DNA of 64,000 nucleotides, from the NCBI RefSeq assembly GCF_002218025.2, contig NZ_AP018680.1, forward strand, positions 682,001 through 746,000, written 5' to 3'. The stretch is from Vibrio casei (GTDB taxonomy: Bacteria; Pseudomonadota; Gammaproteobacteria; Enterobacterales; Vibrionaceae). Positions 27,772 to 38,284 of this stretch are shown piece by piece. A model generated the notes under the pieces. That model worked only from the letters and a program-made list of their open reading frames with translations. It did no database searches and was not told where the DNA came from. A program made the position numbers and the translations under genes. The first letter of the stretch is position 1. The number at the start of each line of letters is the position of its first letter.

Positions 27772-28574
27772 TGAATGGTTCTTCATTATCATTGGTTGAT
27801 ACGCATTGTCACTTTGATTTCTCTCCCTTTAATGACACACAAAAAGAGCTTGCGAGTGCACAAAAAGCGGGTGTGCATAGTATTATTATCCCTTCTATTG
27901 GTGAAAGTAATTGGTATCATACTCAACAGCTTGCTGAGCAATATTCTCCGTTGTATTACGCACTTGGCTTGCATCCATACTTTATTGGCCAACATAATGA
28001 CAATGCCCTCGAACAATTAAGAGTTTGTTTAGATTCCCGAACCGAAAAATGCGTAGCGGTTGGAGAGTGTGGTCTGGACTTTATGCTTGATGATAATCGA
28101 TTAATACCAGAGTTAATCGATAAGCAATTTAGGTTGTTTGATGCCCAGATCCAGCTTGCTATTGAATATGAATTACCTCTTATTTTACATGCCCGTCGTT
28201 CTCACGATAAGGTTTTGCAACGTCTACGCCATTTTAGACCTAAAAAAGGTGGCGTTATTCACGCTTTTTCAGGAAGTTACCAGCTGGCAATGGAATATGT
28301 GAAATTAGGATTCTATATTGGAGTTGGTGGTGTGATTACTTATCCAAGAGCTAAAAAAACACGAGATACTATTGCGAGGTTACCGATATCAAGTTTACTA
28401 CTTGAAACGGATGCTCCTGATATGCCTCTGTCGGGATTTCAAGGGCAAGCGAATCACCCCTCCCAAGTCTTAGGGGTTTTTGAGTCATTATGTTTACTTA
28501 GAAAAGAAGATAAATCTGAACTTGAGCGATGCCTGTTTCATAACAGTTGTGAATTATTTGCGATCCAGTTATAA
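27771..28574 (+). CDS. TatD-family metal-dependent hydrolase, YjjV-like
   Basis: The 267-residue TIM-barrel hydrolase has the metal-binding HxH in VDTHCHFDF (about 10-18), GLHP at about 71, VGECGLDF at about 98, LHARRSHD at about 138, VIHAFSGS at about 161 and LETDAPDMP at about 211. Family members are DNases or related phosphoesterases. Order yjjV-nupC-deoCABD resembles E. coli, where yjjV also lies upstream of deo genes; this supports YjjV over TatD itself. Confidence 0.88.
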   Translation: MNGSSLSLVDTHCHFDFSPFNDTQKELASAQKAGVHSIIIPSIGESNWYHTQQLAEQYSPLYYALGLHPYFIGQHNDNALEQLRVCLDSRTEKCVAVGECGLDFMLDDNRLIPELIDKQFRLFDAQIQLAIEYELPLILHARRSHDKVLQRLRHFRPKKGGVIHAFSGSYQLAMEYVKLGFYIGVGGVITYPRAKKTRDTIARLPISSLLLETDAPDMPLSGFQGQANHPSQVLGVFESLCLLRKEDKSELERCLFHNSCELFAIQL

Positions 28575-28588
28575 ATTTAACGAGCTTT

Positions 28589-28604
28589 GTGCAATCGTTT
28601 GCTT
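28589..28604 (+). promoter_or_regulatory. PurR/CytR-type box upstream of nupC
   Basis: GTGCAATCGTTTGCTT fits the PurR consensus with one mismatch. A second, weaker copy (AAGCAATCGATTGGTG, two mismatches) lies at 28622-28637. LacI-family regulators PurR and CytR have similar half-sites. CytR is the expected repressor for nucleoside uptake and acts with CRP, so these boxes may belong to CytR. Confidence 0.55.
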
Positions 28605-28630
28605 TGTTGTCAATATATAAAAAGCAATCG

Positions 28631-28652
28631 ATTGGTGATATAGATCACGTTG
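28631..28652 (+). promoter_or_regulatory. CRP site upstream of nupC
   Basis: GTGA-TATAGA-TCAC at 28635-28648 is a perfectly symmetric core of the CRP site. It lies about 155 bases before the nupC start and touches the second PurR/CytR-like box, the layout expected for CRP-CytR control of nucleoside genes. Confidence 0.7.
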
Positions 28653-28798
28653 ATTTATGTTTTTCACGATTTTTTCATTAACTAATGTGACCTTGGTATT
28701 ACTTTGTTAGTAATTGTCAGAGTATAATCGCCACCGCTTTTAGTTAACGACATTTTAATTTTTATAACTCAACACAACAAATAAGGAAGCCATATACC

Positions 28799-30052
28799 AT
28801 GAGCCTGGTTATGAGCATCGTTGGTATGATCGTTTTACTGCTTATTGCAGTTTTACTATCTGACAACCGCAAAGCTATTAATTTAAGAACTGTTGGTGGC
28901 GCATTTGCTATCCAATTCCTGCTTGGTGCATTTGTACTGTACGTTCCTTGGGGAAAGGATGTACTAAATGCAATGACAAATGGCGTTCAATATGTCATTG
29001 ATTTCGGTAATGAGGGGATTGGGTTCCTATTTGGTAACCTTGTTAACTTCTCTGTTGATGGAATTGGTTTCATTTTTGCGTTTAAAGTTTTACCAACTAT
29101 CATTTTCTTCTCTGCACTTATTTCTGTGCTTTATTACCTAGGTATTATGCAACTGGTCATTAAAGTGCTTGGTGGTGCATTGCATAAAGCATTAGGAACT
29201 TCTCGTGCAGAATCTATGTCTGCAACGGCGAATATTTTTGTTGGTCAAACCGAAGCACCTTTGGTCGTTCGTCCATTTGTTCCTAAAATGACGCAATCTG
29301 AATTGTTCGCAGTAATGTGTGGTGGTCTGGCTTCTGTGGCTGGTGGTGTAATGGCCGGTTATGCCGCAATGGGCGTTCCTCTTGAGTACTTAATTGCCGC
29401 ATCTTTCATGGCCGCTCCTGGTGGTTTATTGTTTGCGAAAATTATGAAGCCAGAAACCGATGAGCCAATTGATCAGCTTGAAAACATTGATCAAGCGGGT
29501 GAGGATAAACCTGCTAACGTGATTGATGCCGCAGCAAGTGGTGCATCTTCTGGTTTGCAACTTGCTCTAAACGTCGGTGCAATGTTGTTAGCGTTTGTTG
29601 GTCTTATCGCATTAATTAACGGTATTTTAGGTGGCGTTGGCGGTTGGTTTGACATGCCTCACCTAACGTTAGAATTAATTTTAGGTTGGTTATTTGCACC
29701 ATTAGCATTCTTAATCGGTGTACCGTGGTCTGAAGCAACGCTTGCTGGCTCATTCATTGGTCAAAAAGTGGTGGTTAACGAATTCGTGGCTTACTTAAAC
29801 TTTACCCCTTACTTACAAGATGGTGCGGCGGTTGTGTTGTCTGAAAAGACAAAAGCAATCATTTCATTCGCACTATGTGGTTTTGCTAACCTTTCTTCCA
29901 TTGCGATTCTATTAGGTGGTTTGGGTAGCCTTGCTCCTAACCGCCGTAAAGACATTGCACGCATGGGTATGAAAGCTGTTGCCGCGGGTACATTATCTAA
30001 TTTAATGGCTGCGACAATTGCTGGTTTCTTCCTTACGTTACAAGCAATGTAA
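28799..30052 (+). CDS. nupC: Concentrative nucleoside transporter NupC family
   Basis: The 417-residue membrane protein has about ten membrane segments. The CNT signatures are [17 protein letters not shown] at about 151-167, the Gln-Asn region [16 protein letters not shown] at about 250, and NEFVAYLNF at about 323 with [17 protein letters not shown] at about 360. It imports nucleosides with H+ or Na+. It is the natural partner of the deo operon downstream, separated from it by a terminator and a 450-base gap. A CRP site and PurR/CytR-like boxes lie upstream. Confidence 0.94.
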   Translation: MSLVMSIVGMIVLLLIAVLLSDNRKAINLRTVGGAFAIQFLLGAFVLYVPWGKDVLNAMTNGVQYVIDFGNEGIGFLFGNLVNFSVDGIGFIFAFKVLPTIIFFSALISVLYYLGIMQLVIKVLGGALHKALGTSRAESMSATANIFVGQTEAPLVVRPFVPKMTQSELFAVMCGGLASVAGGVMAGYAAMGVPLEYLIAASFMAAPGGLLFAKIMKPETDEPIDQLENIDQAGEDKPANVIDAAASGASSGLQLALNVGAMLLAFVGLIALINGILGGVGGWFDMPHLTLELILGWLFAPLAFLIGVPWSEATLAGSFIGQKVVVNEFVAYLNFTPYLQDGAAVVLSEKTKAIISFALCGFANLSSIAILLGGLGSLAPNRRKDIARMGMKAVAAGTLSNLMAATIAGFFLTLQAM

Positions 30053-30093
30053 GTTAAGGTTTCTTTATATAGACGCCATGACGATAGAGTTTA

Positions 30094-30123
30094 AAGCCGT
30101 AGCATTATTTGCTACGGCTTTTT
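30094..30123 (+). terminator. nupC terminator
   Basis: AAGCCGTAGCA and TGCTACGGCTT form a perfect 11-bp stem followed by TTT-G-TTTTT. Confidence 0.92.
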
Positions 30124-30574
30124 GTTTTTAATATGGGAGACAGAAAAGAGTAGTAGGTTGCTCAAAAAGCCTAGCAGGAACATTTACCTTGAGTTCTTTT
30201 TGAGATACAAACCGTTTGCGTTCAGGATAATCACTGACCAAATGGGATTAATCAGTATAATCATCAGTGAATTCTTACTAAATGGAATGAAGCTTAGAAT
30301 GAAACTAAGTGGTTTAGTGAGATATGTTCACAACACATGATGTGTTAGCAGCCAGTTATCCGGCTTTTCTGGTGATTTGGTTGGCGGTGACAAGGATTGC
30401 AATTAGCCCATTATAGGTGCTAAGTCTTCAAGGAACCAAGTCCGTTCATTTCAGACAGCTTGGTAGGGTTCTTATAAAGAATGAGAATCACACTACACTT
30501 GTTGAAGTTGTATAAATCAACACCTCAAGTGTCCACTGAGTTGTCATAATAATTTTTTGATATCGGAGATAGAA
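30124..30574 (+). promoter_or_regulatory. Long gap upstream of deoC with several palindromes
   Basis: There is no credible gene in these 451 bases. A PurR/CytR-like box (9 of 11 fixed positions, minus strand) lies at 30206-30221. The palindrome AACACAT-G-ATGTGTT lies at 30332-30346. ACACTTG (30495-30501) and CAAGTGT (30536-30542) form an inverted pair just before deoC. The deo operon of E. coli has several distant promoters with DeoR, CytR and CRP sites, so multiple operators are expected here, but no regulator can be assigned. The segment at about 30350-30480 has an unusual, less AT-rich composition and could be a small RNA or a relic; I see no family match. Confidence 0.4.
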
Positions 30575-31348
30575 ATGAGCGATTTACAAGCAGCGGCGTT
30601 ACGTGCACTAAAATTAATGGATCTCACCACGTTGAATGAAGACGATACGGATGAGAAGGTGATTGCTCTTTGTAAAGCAGCAAAATCACCGGCTGGTAAT
30701 ACGGCCGCCATTTGTATTTATCCACGTTTTATTCCGATTGCGAAGAAAACATTACGTGAACAAGGTACACCAGACATTCGTATTGCAACGGTAACAAATT
30801 TTCCACACGGAAATGATGACATTGAGATTGCGGTTGCTGAAACGAAAGCAGCGATTGCTTATGGCGCCGATGAAGTCGATGTGGTTTTCCCTTACCGTAC
30901 GCTGATTGCGGGCGATGAAAAAACCGGTTTTGAATTAGTGAAACAATGTAAAGCCGCTTGTGGTGATGTTTTACTGAAAGTCATTATTGAAACGGGCGAG
31001 TTGAAAGAAGAAGCTTTAATAAAACGTGCGTCACAGCTTTCTATCGAAGCGGGTGCAAACTTCATTAAAACGTCAACGGGTAAAGTACCGGTTAATGCAA
31101 CGCCAGAATCGGCTGAAATTATGCTCAATGTAATTAAAGATATGGGTGTTGCTAAAACAGTTGGATTTAAGCCTGCTGGAGGCGTTCGTACCGCTGAAGA
31201 TGCTCAAGAATATCTAGCGATGGCCGACCGTATTTTAGGTGCGGATTGGGCGGATAATATGCACTATCGTTTTGGTGCATCTAGCCTACTTGCTAATCTA
31301 CTGAATACGCTTGGTAAAGGCGAAAAAGCGGCGGAAGGCGGCTACTAA
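30575..31348 (+). CDS. deoC: Deoxyribose-phosphate aldolase
   Basis: The 257-residue enzyme cleaves deoxyribose 5-phosphate to acetaldehyde and glyceraldehyde 3-phosphate. Motifs are [29 protein letters not shown], and NFIKTSTGK with the Schiff-base lysine, then [12 protein letters not shown] start it at 30575 because GGAG lies seven bases before this ATG and the family starts there; an upstream in-frame ATG at 30557 has no ribosome site. It is the first gene of deoCABD. Confidence 0.97.
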   Translation: MSDLQAAALRALKLMDLTTLNEDDTDEKVIALCKAAKSPAGNTAAICIYPRFIPIAKKTLREQGTPDIRIATVTNFPHGNDDIEIAVAETKAAIAYGADEVDVVFPYRTLIAGDEKTGFELVKQCKAACGDVLLKVIIETGELKEEALIKRASQLSIEAGANFIKTSTGKVPVNATPESAEIMLNVIKDMGVAKTVGFKPAGGVRTAEDAQEYLAMADRILGADWADNMHYRFGASSLLANLLNTLGKGEKAAEGGY

Positions 31349-31429
31349 TCCGATGTAACTCTCAAAGTGTTGCCCGTATTTTATGGACAACACTTTGGTT
31401 TCCCGTTTCTATTTCAATAGGATAGTGCT

Positions 31430-32779
31430 ATGTATCTTCCTCAAGAAATTATCCGTAAAAAACGTGACAATGAAGTGTTAAGCGCTGAAGAAATCAATTT
31501 CTTTATTCAAGGTGTTGCAAATGACATCATTTCAGAGGGCCAAATTGCGGCTTTCGCGATGACTATTTTCTTTAATGAAATGACCATGGAAGAACGGATT
31601 GCATTAACATGCGCGATGCGCGATTCAGGTATGGTTATTGATTGGTCTCACATGAACTTTTCTGGGCCTATTGTTGATAAACATTCAACAGGGGGAGTGG
31701 GGGATGTGACTTCTTTGATGCTAGGAGCGATGGTCGCGGCTTGCGGTGGTTTTGTTCCCATGATCTCTGGTCGTGGTTTAGGGCATACTGGTGGAACGCT
31801 TGATAAACTAGAGTCAATTCCTGGCTATAACATCATGCCTTCGAATGAAAAATTTGGTGAAGTAACGAAAGATGCTGGCGTAGCAATCATTGGCCAAACC
31901 GGTAATTTAGCGCCTGCGGATAAACGTGTGTATGCGACTCGAGATATTACCGCAACTGTGGATAATATTTCGTTAATTACCGCCTCTATTCTATCGAAAA
32001 AATTAGCTGCCGGTCTTGATTCATTGGTGATGGATGTCAAAGTGGGTTCTGGCGCTTTCATGCCAACCTATGAAGCTTCTGAAGAATTGGCACAATCGAT
32101 TGTTGCCGTCGCTAACGGTGCAGGAACGACTACCACTGCTATTCTTACTGATATGAACCAAGTGTTAGCTTCATCGGCAGGTAATGCCGTTGAAGTACGT
32201 GAAGCCGTTCAGTTTCTAACCGGTGAAAAAAACTCACGCGGCGAAATACGGAATCCACGTTTACTTGATGTCACTATGACGCTTTGTGCTGAAATGCTGG
32301 TATTAGGAAAGTTAGCGGAAAATACCGACCAAGCACGCGAAAAACTGCAAGCGGTGTTAGATGATGGTAGCGCGGCGCACTGTTTTGGTAAGATGGTTTC
32401 AGGCTTAGGTGGCCCAGAGGATTTCATCCAGAATTACGATGCTTACTTGCCTAAAGCGGAAGTGATTAAGCCTGTTTATGCGACAAGTACAGGTACAGTG
32501 ACCGCGATGGATACTCGTGCTATTGGAATGGCTGTGGTGTCAATGGGTGGGGGGCGTAAAGTTGCGAGTGATAAAATTGATTATGCAGTTGGTTTTGATC
32601 AATTCATTCGCTTAGGTGAAGTCGCGGATTCACAAACACCATTAGCGATGATCCATGCTCGAACAGAAGAGCAATGGCAACAAACCGCAGATGAATTACA
32701 ACAAGCGATTACGCTATCGGACGAGGGATATCAACCTACGCCGACTATTTATCGTCAAATCCGAGCTCAAGATCTGTAA
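31430..32779 (+). CDS. deoA: Thymidine phosphorylase
   Basis: The 449-residue enzyme splits thymidine or deoxyuridine with phosphate to give deoxyribose 1-phosphate. [17 protein letters not shown] at about 83-99 is the phosphate-binding loop, and [20 protein letters not shown] at about 113 is the family signature. [21 protein letters not shown] at about 190 contributes catalytic residues. It is slightly longer than E. coli DeoA (440). It is the second gene of deoCABD, 81 bases after deoC. Confidence 0.97.
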   Translation: MYLPQEIIRKKRDNEVLSAEEINFFIQGVANDIISEGQIAAFAMTIFFNEMTMEERIALTCAMRDSGMVIDWSHMNFSGPIVDKHSTGGVGDVTSLMLGAMVAACGGFVPMISGRGLGHTGGTLDKLESIPGYNIMPSNEKFGEVTKDAGVAIIGQTGNLAPADKRVYATRDITATVDNISLITASILSKKLAAGLDSLVMDVKVGSGAFMPTYEASEELAQSIVAVANGAGTTTTAILTDMNQVLASSAGNAVEVREAVQFLTGEKNSRGEIRNPRLLDVTMTLCAEMLVLGKLAENTDQAREKLQAVLDDGSAAHCFGKMVSGLGGPEDFIQNYDAYLPKAEVIKPVYATSTGTVTAMDTRAIGMAVVSMGGGRKVASDKIDYAVGFDQFIRLGEVADSQTPLAMIHARTEEQWQQTADELQQAITLSDEGYQPTPTIYRQIRAQDL

Positions 32780-32811
32780 TTGATCGGTTTAGTTTGGAAG
32801 GAGATTTAATC

Positions 32812-34032
32812 ATGAAACGTGCAATTATTTTAGTGCTTGATTCTTTTGGTGTTGGTGCCACGCAAGATGCCGTTAAATTCGGTGATGTAGGTGCGGATAC
32901 TTTAGGTCATATTGCCGAGCAATGTCATAAAGGGCTTGCCGATAATGATCAACGTAGTGGTCCATTGCATTTACCTAATTTATCTAAATTAGGTTTAGGT
33001 AAAGCCGGACAAGAATCGACAGGGACCTTCCCTATTGGTTTAGATGAAGATGCTGAGATCACTGGCGCATATGGCCATGCCGCTGAGCTTTCCTCTGGCA
33101 AGGATACGCCATCTGGTCACTGGGAAATTGCCGGTGTGCCGGTCTTGTTTGATTGGGGATATTTCTCTGATCAAGAAAACAGCTTCCCACAAGAGTTATT
33201 AGAAAAAATTGTAAAACGTGCCAATTTGAAAGGATATTTAGGTAACTGCCATTCATCCGGTACGGTGATTTTAGATGAGCTTGGTGAAGAGCATATGAAG
33301 AGTGGGAAACCTATTTTCTATACTTCGGCCGATTCAGTATTCCAAATTGCGTGTCATGAAGAAACCTACGGTTTAGATAACTTACTTGAGTTGTGTGAAA
33401 TCGTTCGTGAAGAACTTGAACCTTACAATATTGGCCGAGTGATTGCTCGTCCATTTATTGGTGCAAAAGCGGGTGAGTTTGCTCGTACGGGCAACCGTCA
33501 TGATTTGTCACTTGAACCGCCTGCACCGACCGTATTGCAAAAATTGGTCGATGAAAAAAATGGCGAAGTGGTCTCGATAGGGAAAATTTCTGATATCTAT
33601 GCCGGCTGTGGCATTACACAGAAGTTCAAAGCTACAGGGCTTGAAGCTTTATTTGATGCCACGCTAGAGCAAGTTAAAGCTGCGGGTGATAATACGATTG
33701 TTTTCACCAACTTTGTGGATTTTGACTCGTCGTATGGCCATCGTCGTGATGTGGCAGGGTATGCTGCAGCATTAGAATACTTTGATTCTCGATTACCTGA
33801 GATTCAAGCGATTTTAAAAGAAGATGACGTATTAATTCTAACGGCTGACCACGGTTGTGATCCAACATGGCCTGGTAGTGACCATACACGTGAGCATATT
33901 CCAGTATTGGTTTCTGGTCCGAAAATTCCCGCGGGTTCATTAGGCCGTCGTGATACATTTGCTGATATTGGTCAAAGCTTAGCTGAGTACTTTGGTACTT
34001 CGGATATGGAATATGGTAAGTCGTTTTTATAA
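32812..34032 (+). CDS. deoB: Phosphopentomutase
   Basis: The 406-residue alkaline-phosphatase-superfamily enzyme interconverts (deoxy)ribose 1- and 5-phosphate. Metal and active-site motifs are [14 protein letters not shown] at about 6-19, [15 protein letters not shown] with the phosphorylated Thr, and the late metal-binding [10 protein letters not shown] and [12 protein letters not shown]. The start at 32812 follows AAGGAG at seven to eight bases; the frame is open upstream to 32794 but that region contains the ribosome site. It is the third gene of deoCABD. Confidence 0.97.
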   Translation: MKRAIILVLDSFGVGATQDAVKFGDVGADTLGHIAEQCHKGLADNDQRSGPLHLPNLSKLGLGKAGQESTGTFPIGLDEDAEITGAYGHAAELSSGKDTPSGHWEIAGVPVLFDWGYFSDQENSFPQELLEKIVKRANLKGYLGNCHSSGTVILDELGEEHMKSGKPIFYTSADSVFQIACHEETYGLDNLLELCEIVREELEPYNIGRVIARPFIGAKAGEFARTGNRHDLSLEPPAPTVLQKLVDEKNGEVVSIGKISDIYAGCGITQKFKATGLEALFDATLEQVKAAGDNTIVFTNFVDFDSSYGHRRDVAGYAAALEYFDSRLPEIQAILKEDDVLILTADHGCDPTWPGSDHTREHIPVLVSGPKIPAGSLGRRDTFADIGQSLAEYFGTSDMEYGKSFL

Positions 34033-34120
34033 ACGAAAACAAACCGATATAAAGACAATAATTTATTTTAATTGCTGCATGAATGTATGCAGTGAATGAA
34101 AACTTATAAAGGAAATAAAC

Positions 34121-34837
34121 ATGGCAACTCCACATATTAATGCTGAAATGGGTGATTTTGCAGACGTTGTGATCATGCCGGGTGATCCGCTACGTGCACA
34201 ATACATCGCTGAAAACTTCTTAGACAACGCGGTTCAAGTTTGTAATGTTCGTAACATGTTTGGTTATACAGGAACGTATCAAGGCCGTAAAATTTCAGTT
34301 ATGGGTCATGGTATGGGGATAGCATCTTGTTCTATCTATGTAACTGAGCTGATCAAAGATTTTGGCGTAAAGAAAATCATTCGTGTAGGTAGTTGTGGCG
34401 CGGTAAGTGATAGCATCAAGTTGCGTGATGTTGTGATTGGAATGGGCGCTTGTACCGATTCAAAAGTAAACCGTATGCGTTTTAAAGATCATGATTTCGC
34501 AGCCATTGCTGATTATGAAATGGTGCGCAATGCAGAAGAAGCAGCAAAAGCTCGTAGCATTGATGTTAAAGTGGGTAACTTATTCTCAGCAGATCTGTTT
34601 TACACTCCTGATCCTGATATGTTCACGGTGATGGACAAATACGGCATTCTTGGTGTGGAAATGGAAGCGGCTGGTATTTACGGTGTAGCCGCTGAATATG
34701 GTGCGAAATCTGTTGCTATCTGTACGGTATCCGATCACATTAAATCTGGCGAGCAAACGACTTCAGATGAACGTGCAACAACGTTTAATGACATGATTCA
34801 TATCGCACTTGATTCAGTATTGCTTGGTGATAAGTAA
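34121..34837 (+). CDS. deoD: Purine nucleoside phosphorylase, DeoD type
   Basis: The 238-residue hexameric enzyme phosphorolyses purine (deoxy)nucleosides. It shows [16 protein letters not shown] at about 17-32 with phosphate-binding Arg, [23 protein letters not shown], and [11 protein letters not shown], where the Asp protonates the base. It is the last gene of deoCABD and ends 65 bases before a terminator. Together with NupC and DeoABC the cluster takes up nucleosides and feeds the pentose to glycolysis. Confidence 0.98.
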   Translation: MATPHINAEMGDFADVVIMPGDPLRAQYIAENFLDNAVQVCNVRNMFGYTGTYQGRKISVMGHGMGIASCSIYVTELIKDFGVKKIIRVGSCGAVSDSIKLRDVVIGMGACTDSKVNRMRFKDHDFAAIADYEMVRNAEEAAKARSIDVKVGNLFSADLFYTPDPDMFTVMDKYGILGVEMEAAGIYGVAAEYGAKSVAICTVSDHIKSGEQTTSDERATTFNDMIHIALDSVLLGDK

Positions 34838-34902
34838 TCGGCGAAGGAATACTTCGCGTTAAGTATTCATAAACGTCAAATTTTAATTGGCGATAAAGAT
34901 TA

Positions 34903-34944
34903 AAAAGCCCCTTGCTTGATAGAAGCAAAGGGCTTTTATTTTTT
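34903..34944. terminator. Terminator after deoD
   Basis: AAAGCCC and GGGCTTT with inner TTGCTT/AAGCAA pair, one C/A mismatch, and a following T-run. It lies between deoD and the convergent ytjB-like gene and probably acts on both strands. Confidence 0.88.
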
Positions 34945-34960
34945 TGAGAGGTAATAGAGT

Positions 34961-35563
34961 TTATAAATCTTTCAATAGGATATTTTCAACTTGATCTTTT
35001 GGCTTATAAAGCAATAACAAGCACAATAGAATGCCACTAATAAAACTTAAAATAAGCATCATATACATAAGATGGTCGCTGTTACGGTAGCGATGATCTG
35101 AAATTGCAGTCACTTTACCTTTTTCGAACGTAATACGAATAAAGCCGATCATACTGCCATCACTGAATACAGGTTTCACTAATTGTTCTCGGCCTATTGA
35201 TGCTGTTTTTAATGGGGTATCTAAACCTAAAATTTCACGAACGCTTTGAGCTCCATCACTTGAAACTAATCGAATCCCCTCTGCGTTATAAATGGTGGCA
35301 TCTAATACGAGTCTATCTGAAGAGATTTGATTTGCTAACTTTAATAATGCATCTTGGTCATCATTAACAATCATGTCACTAGCAGATAATGCTGATTGGG
35401 TAATTAATAAATTAGTCAGTGTTTCTAATTGTTGATTTTGAATGTTTTCGTTATCTCGGCTGATTACAAAACTATTAATAATGGTGTAAGCAAACATACC
35501 ACCAAGTAATAGGATAGCGGAGAAACGTAAAAAAACTCGCCAAGAAAATAAGGAAGTTTGCAT
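34961..35563 (-). CDS. AhpA/YtjB (SMP) family membrane protein
   Basis: The 200-residue protein has an N-terminal membrane segment (about 10-33) and a second near the C-terminus (about 167-187), with a periplasmic sensor-like domain of about 130 residues between them (LDATIYNAEGIRLVSSDG). This layout and its place divergent from serB match E. coli YtjB (formerly Smp). The function is unresolved. Confidence 0.8.
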   Translation of the reverse strand: MQTSLFSWRVFLRFSAILLLGGMFAYTIINSFVISRDNENIQNQQLETLTNLLITQSALSASDMIVNDDQDALLKLANQISSDRLVLDATIYNAEGIRLVSSDGAQSVREILGLDTPLKTASIGREQLVKPVFSDGSMIGFIRITFEKGKVTAISDHRYRNSDHLMYMMLILSFISGILLCLLLLYKPKDQVENILLKDL

Positions 35564-35790
35564 TTATTATTACCTTAAAATACGGTCGATAATTCAACCA
35601 AAAGTCGGTTTTTTATGTATTTACTAGTTTGGGACTTGCGTTAGTAAATTGCAATAGGGTAAGTTGCTTAGCATTGGTGTGTTTGCTTTGAGCCAATATG
35701 GGACGCAATAATGTGTTTTTGTACTTTGTTTATTGATTCTGTTCATTGGATAGAAACGCACAAAATTAACAACTTAAAAGGCGAGATAAC

Positions 35791-36771
35791 ATGGATGTAA
35801 CCACCACATTGAAGATTCAGAAAAGTATGTCGCTTATAAAGCGTTTGCCCGAATCTCATTTATATTCAAGCTTGGATAAGCAAAAAGCACAATGGATTGT
35901 TTTTAGTGAGCATCTCGCTATTAGCGACTTTGATCGTATTGATTCCTTTACTGGGCGTTTTAATCCTGTTTTGGACTCTTGGAAAGTTGGCCAGTATGAA
36001 GTGGCCTTGATGGGGGGGGAGCTTATCCCTGAAATGGTTGAATTTATTCACGCCCTTGGCTTGGATTGTGCTTCGATCAGTGTATTACCAGAGTTAGCGA
36101 AACCAGGTTTAATTGTAATGGATATGGATTCCACTGCTATTCAAATCGAGTGCATTGATGAAATTGCTAAGTTAGCCGGAGTGGGAGAGCTCGTTTCTGA
36201 TATTACAGAACGTGCGATGCAAGGCGAGCTTGATTTTGAAGCTAGCTTACGTGAAAGAGTTGCCGCTTTAAAAGGGGCGGATGAATCTATATTGGCTAAA
36301 GTTCGTGACACTTTACCATTAATGCCTGATTTGCAAGAGATCGTAAATACATTGAAAGCTTTAGGTTGGAAAACCGCAATAGCCTCAGGAGGTTTTACGT
36401 ATTTTTCTGATCACTTAAAAGAAACATTAGGTTTAGATTTCGCTCAATCGAATACGCTTGAAATTGTTGATGGTAAACTGACAGGTAAAGTATTAGGTGA
36501 CATTGTGTCGGCTGAAACTAAAGCGGATATTTTGGTGACTTTAGCCGATGAGTATGATGTTGAACAACATAATACGGTTGCCGTTGGTGATGGTGCTAAT
36601 GATCTGGTGATGATGGCTACGGCAGGTCTTGGTATTGCCTACCACGCTAAGCCAAAAGTAGAGCAACAAGCCAAAACCGCGATTCGTTTTGCGGGCTTAG
36701 GTGGCGTTTTGTGTATTTTATCGGCCGCTTTAGTACAGCAAAAGCGTATTAGCTGGAAAGCGATACCATAA
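35791..36771 (+). CDS. serB: Phosphoserine phosphatase
   Basis: The 326-residue HAD enzyme performs the last step of serine synthesis. The catalytic D111-M-D113-S-T motif (nucleophile Asp111, general acid Asp113) is followed by IECIDEIAKLAGVGE. Then come ERAMQGELDFEASLRERV, SGGFTYF (motif II), and VAVGDGANDLVMM (motif III). An N-terminal ACT-like portion of about 100 residues is present, as in other gammaproteobacterial SerB. It lies directly before radA, as in E. coli, but a terminator separates them. Confidence 0.97.
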   Translation: MDVTTTLKIQKSMSLIKRLPESHLYSSLDKQKAQWIVFSEHLAISDFDRIDSFTGRFNPVLDSWKVGQYEVALMGGELIPEMVEFIHALGLDCASISVLPELAKPGLIVMDMDSTAIQIECIDEIAKLAGVGELVSDITERAMQGELDFEASLRERVAALKGADESILAKVRDTLPLMPDLQEIVNTLKALGWKTAIASGGFTYFSDHLKETLGLDFAQSNTLEIVDGKLTGKVLGDIVSAETKADILVTLADEYDVEQHNTVAVGDGANDLVMMATAGLGIAYHAKPKVEQQAKTAIRFAGLGGVLCILSAALVQQKRISWKAIP

Positions 36772-36836
36772 ATTATTACTGATTTTGTAGTAATGATTAT
36801 AGTGAAAGATGATAAATACCGATCCTGATTTTTAAT

Positions 36837-36858
36837 GCAGAGCCTGCTCTGCTTTTTT
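36837..36858 (+). terminator. serB terminator
   Basis: GCAGAGC and GCTCTGC form a 7-bp stem with a two-base loop or overlap, followed by six T. It ends 28 bases before radA, so radA has little room for a promoter and may rely on read-through. Confidence 0.8.
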
Positions 36859-36885
36859 ATTTCATATTTATATTGAGAGACCTTC

Positions 36886-38268
36886 ATGGCGACAAAAGCA
36901 AAACGCGCATATGTCTGTAATGACTGTGGTGCCGATTTTCCAAGATGGCAAGGGCAATGCAATGCTTGTGGAGCATGGAATACCATAACTGAAGTGCGTC
37001 TTGCTGCATCTCCTCAAGTTGCTCGCAATGAAAGGTTATCTGGTTATGCCGGATCGGTTACTGATCTTAAAGTTCAGAATTTAGCGGATATTGATCTGCA
37101 AGAAGTGCCTCGTTTTTCAACCGGATTTAAAGAGTTTGATCGAGTGCTTGGTGGGGGGATTGTTCCCGGTTCTGCGGTACTTATAGGCGGTAACCCTGGA
37201 GCCGGTAAAAGTACGCTGTTACTTCAAACTGTGTGTCGTTTAGCTTCTCAAATGCCGACCTTATATGTCACTGGTGAAGAATCGCTACAACAAGTCGCAA
37301 TGAGGGCTTCTCGCTTAGGTTTGCCTAAAGAAAACTTGAAAATGCTATCGGAAACGAATGTTGATAGCATTTGCCAAATTGCCGAATCAGAAAAGCCGAA
37401 AATAATGGTCATTGATTCCATTCAAGTCATGCATGTGGCCGATGTGCAATCTTCTCCGGGAAGTGTTTCGCAAGTTCGTGAGTCGGCAACAACGTTAACG
37501 CGTTACGCTAAACAAAATAATGTAGCGGTTTTTCTCGTTGGTCATGTTACTAAAGATGGTACTTTAGCAGGGCCTAAAGTATTGGAACATATTATTGATT
37601 GCTCTGTGTTACTGGATGGAAGTGCGGATAGTCGATTCAGAACATTGCGCAGTCATAAAAACCGTTTTGGTGCAGTCAATGAACTTGGCGTCTTTGCCAT
37701 GACAGGACAAGGACTAAAAGAAGTCAGTAATCCTTCGGCGATATTTTTATCTCGTGGAGAGGAGGAAACATCGGGTAGTTCAGTCATGGTTGTATGGGAA
37801 GGTACTCGGCCACTGCTGGTGGAAATACAAGCGTTGGTTGATTATTCGCAATTGTCTAATCCTCGTCGTGTGGCCGTTGGCCTTGATCAAAATCGATTAT
37901 CGATGCTGCTTGCTGTTTTACATAAGCATGGCGGCTTACAAATGGCGGATCAAGATGTTTTCGTCAATGTGGTTGGTGGCGTAAAAGTCGCAGAAACCAG
38001 TGCTGACTTAGCGTTACTCATGGCGCTTTTGTCCAGCTTTAAAGATAGACCGCTACCTAAAGATGTGGTCGTATTTGGTGAGGTGGGTCTTGCTGGTGAA
38101 ATTCGCCCCGTACCAAGTGGGCAGGAGCGTTTAATGGAGGCGTATAAGCATGGCTTTAAAAAAGCGATAGTACCCGCAGCAAATATGCCAAAAGGTGGGA
38201 TTGATGGAATGCAAATCCATGGTGTAAAAAAACTCTCTGAAGCAATTGATGCTTTCGATGAATTATAA
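36886..38268 (+). CDS. radA: DNA repair protein RadA (Sms)
   Basis: The 460-residue protein is a RecA-like branch migration helicase acting in recombination. The N-terminal zinc finger uses Cys11, Cys14, Cys25 and Cys28. Walker A GGNPGAGKS is at 101-109, the RadA-specific KNRFG motif at about 261, and a C-terminal Lon-protease-like domain spans about 330-460 (DVFVNVVGGVKVAETSADLA). Confidence 0.98.
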   Translation: MATKAKRAYVCNDCGADFPRWQGQCNACGAWNTITEVRLAASPQVARNERLSGYAGSVTDLKVQNLADIDLQEVPRFSTGFKEFDRVLGGGIVPGSAVLIGGNPGAGKSTLLLQTVCRLASQMPTLYVTGEESLQQVAMRASRLGLPKENLKMLSETNVDSICQIAESEKPKIMVIDSIQVMHVADVQSSPGSVSQVRESATTLTRYAKQNNVAVFLVGHVTKDGTLAGPKVLEHIIDCSVLLDGSADSRFRTLRSHKNRFGAVNELGVFAMTGQGLKEVSNPSAIFLSRGEEETSGSSVMVVWEGTRPLLVEIQALVDYSQLSNPRRVAVGLDQNRLSMLLAVLHKHGGLQMADQDVFVNVVGGVKVAETSADLALLMALLSSFKDRPLPKDVVVFGEVGLAGEIRPVPSGQERLMEAYKHGFKKAIVPAANMPKGGIDGMQIHGVKKLSEAIDAFDEL

Positions 38269-38284
38269 AATATAAAAAGAAGTA

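Noticed and set aside
30122..30340. 72-codon open frame downstream of nupC
   Set aside because: It starts inside the nupC terminator, has no ribosome site and its composition is non-coding.
33704..34135. 143-codon minus-strand frame across the end of deoB
   Set aside because: It overlaps deoB and the deoD leader and has no family resemblance.
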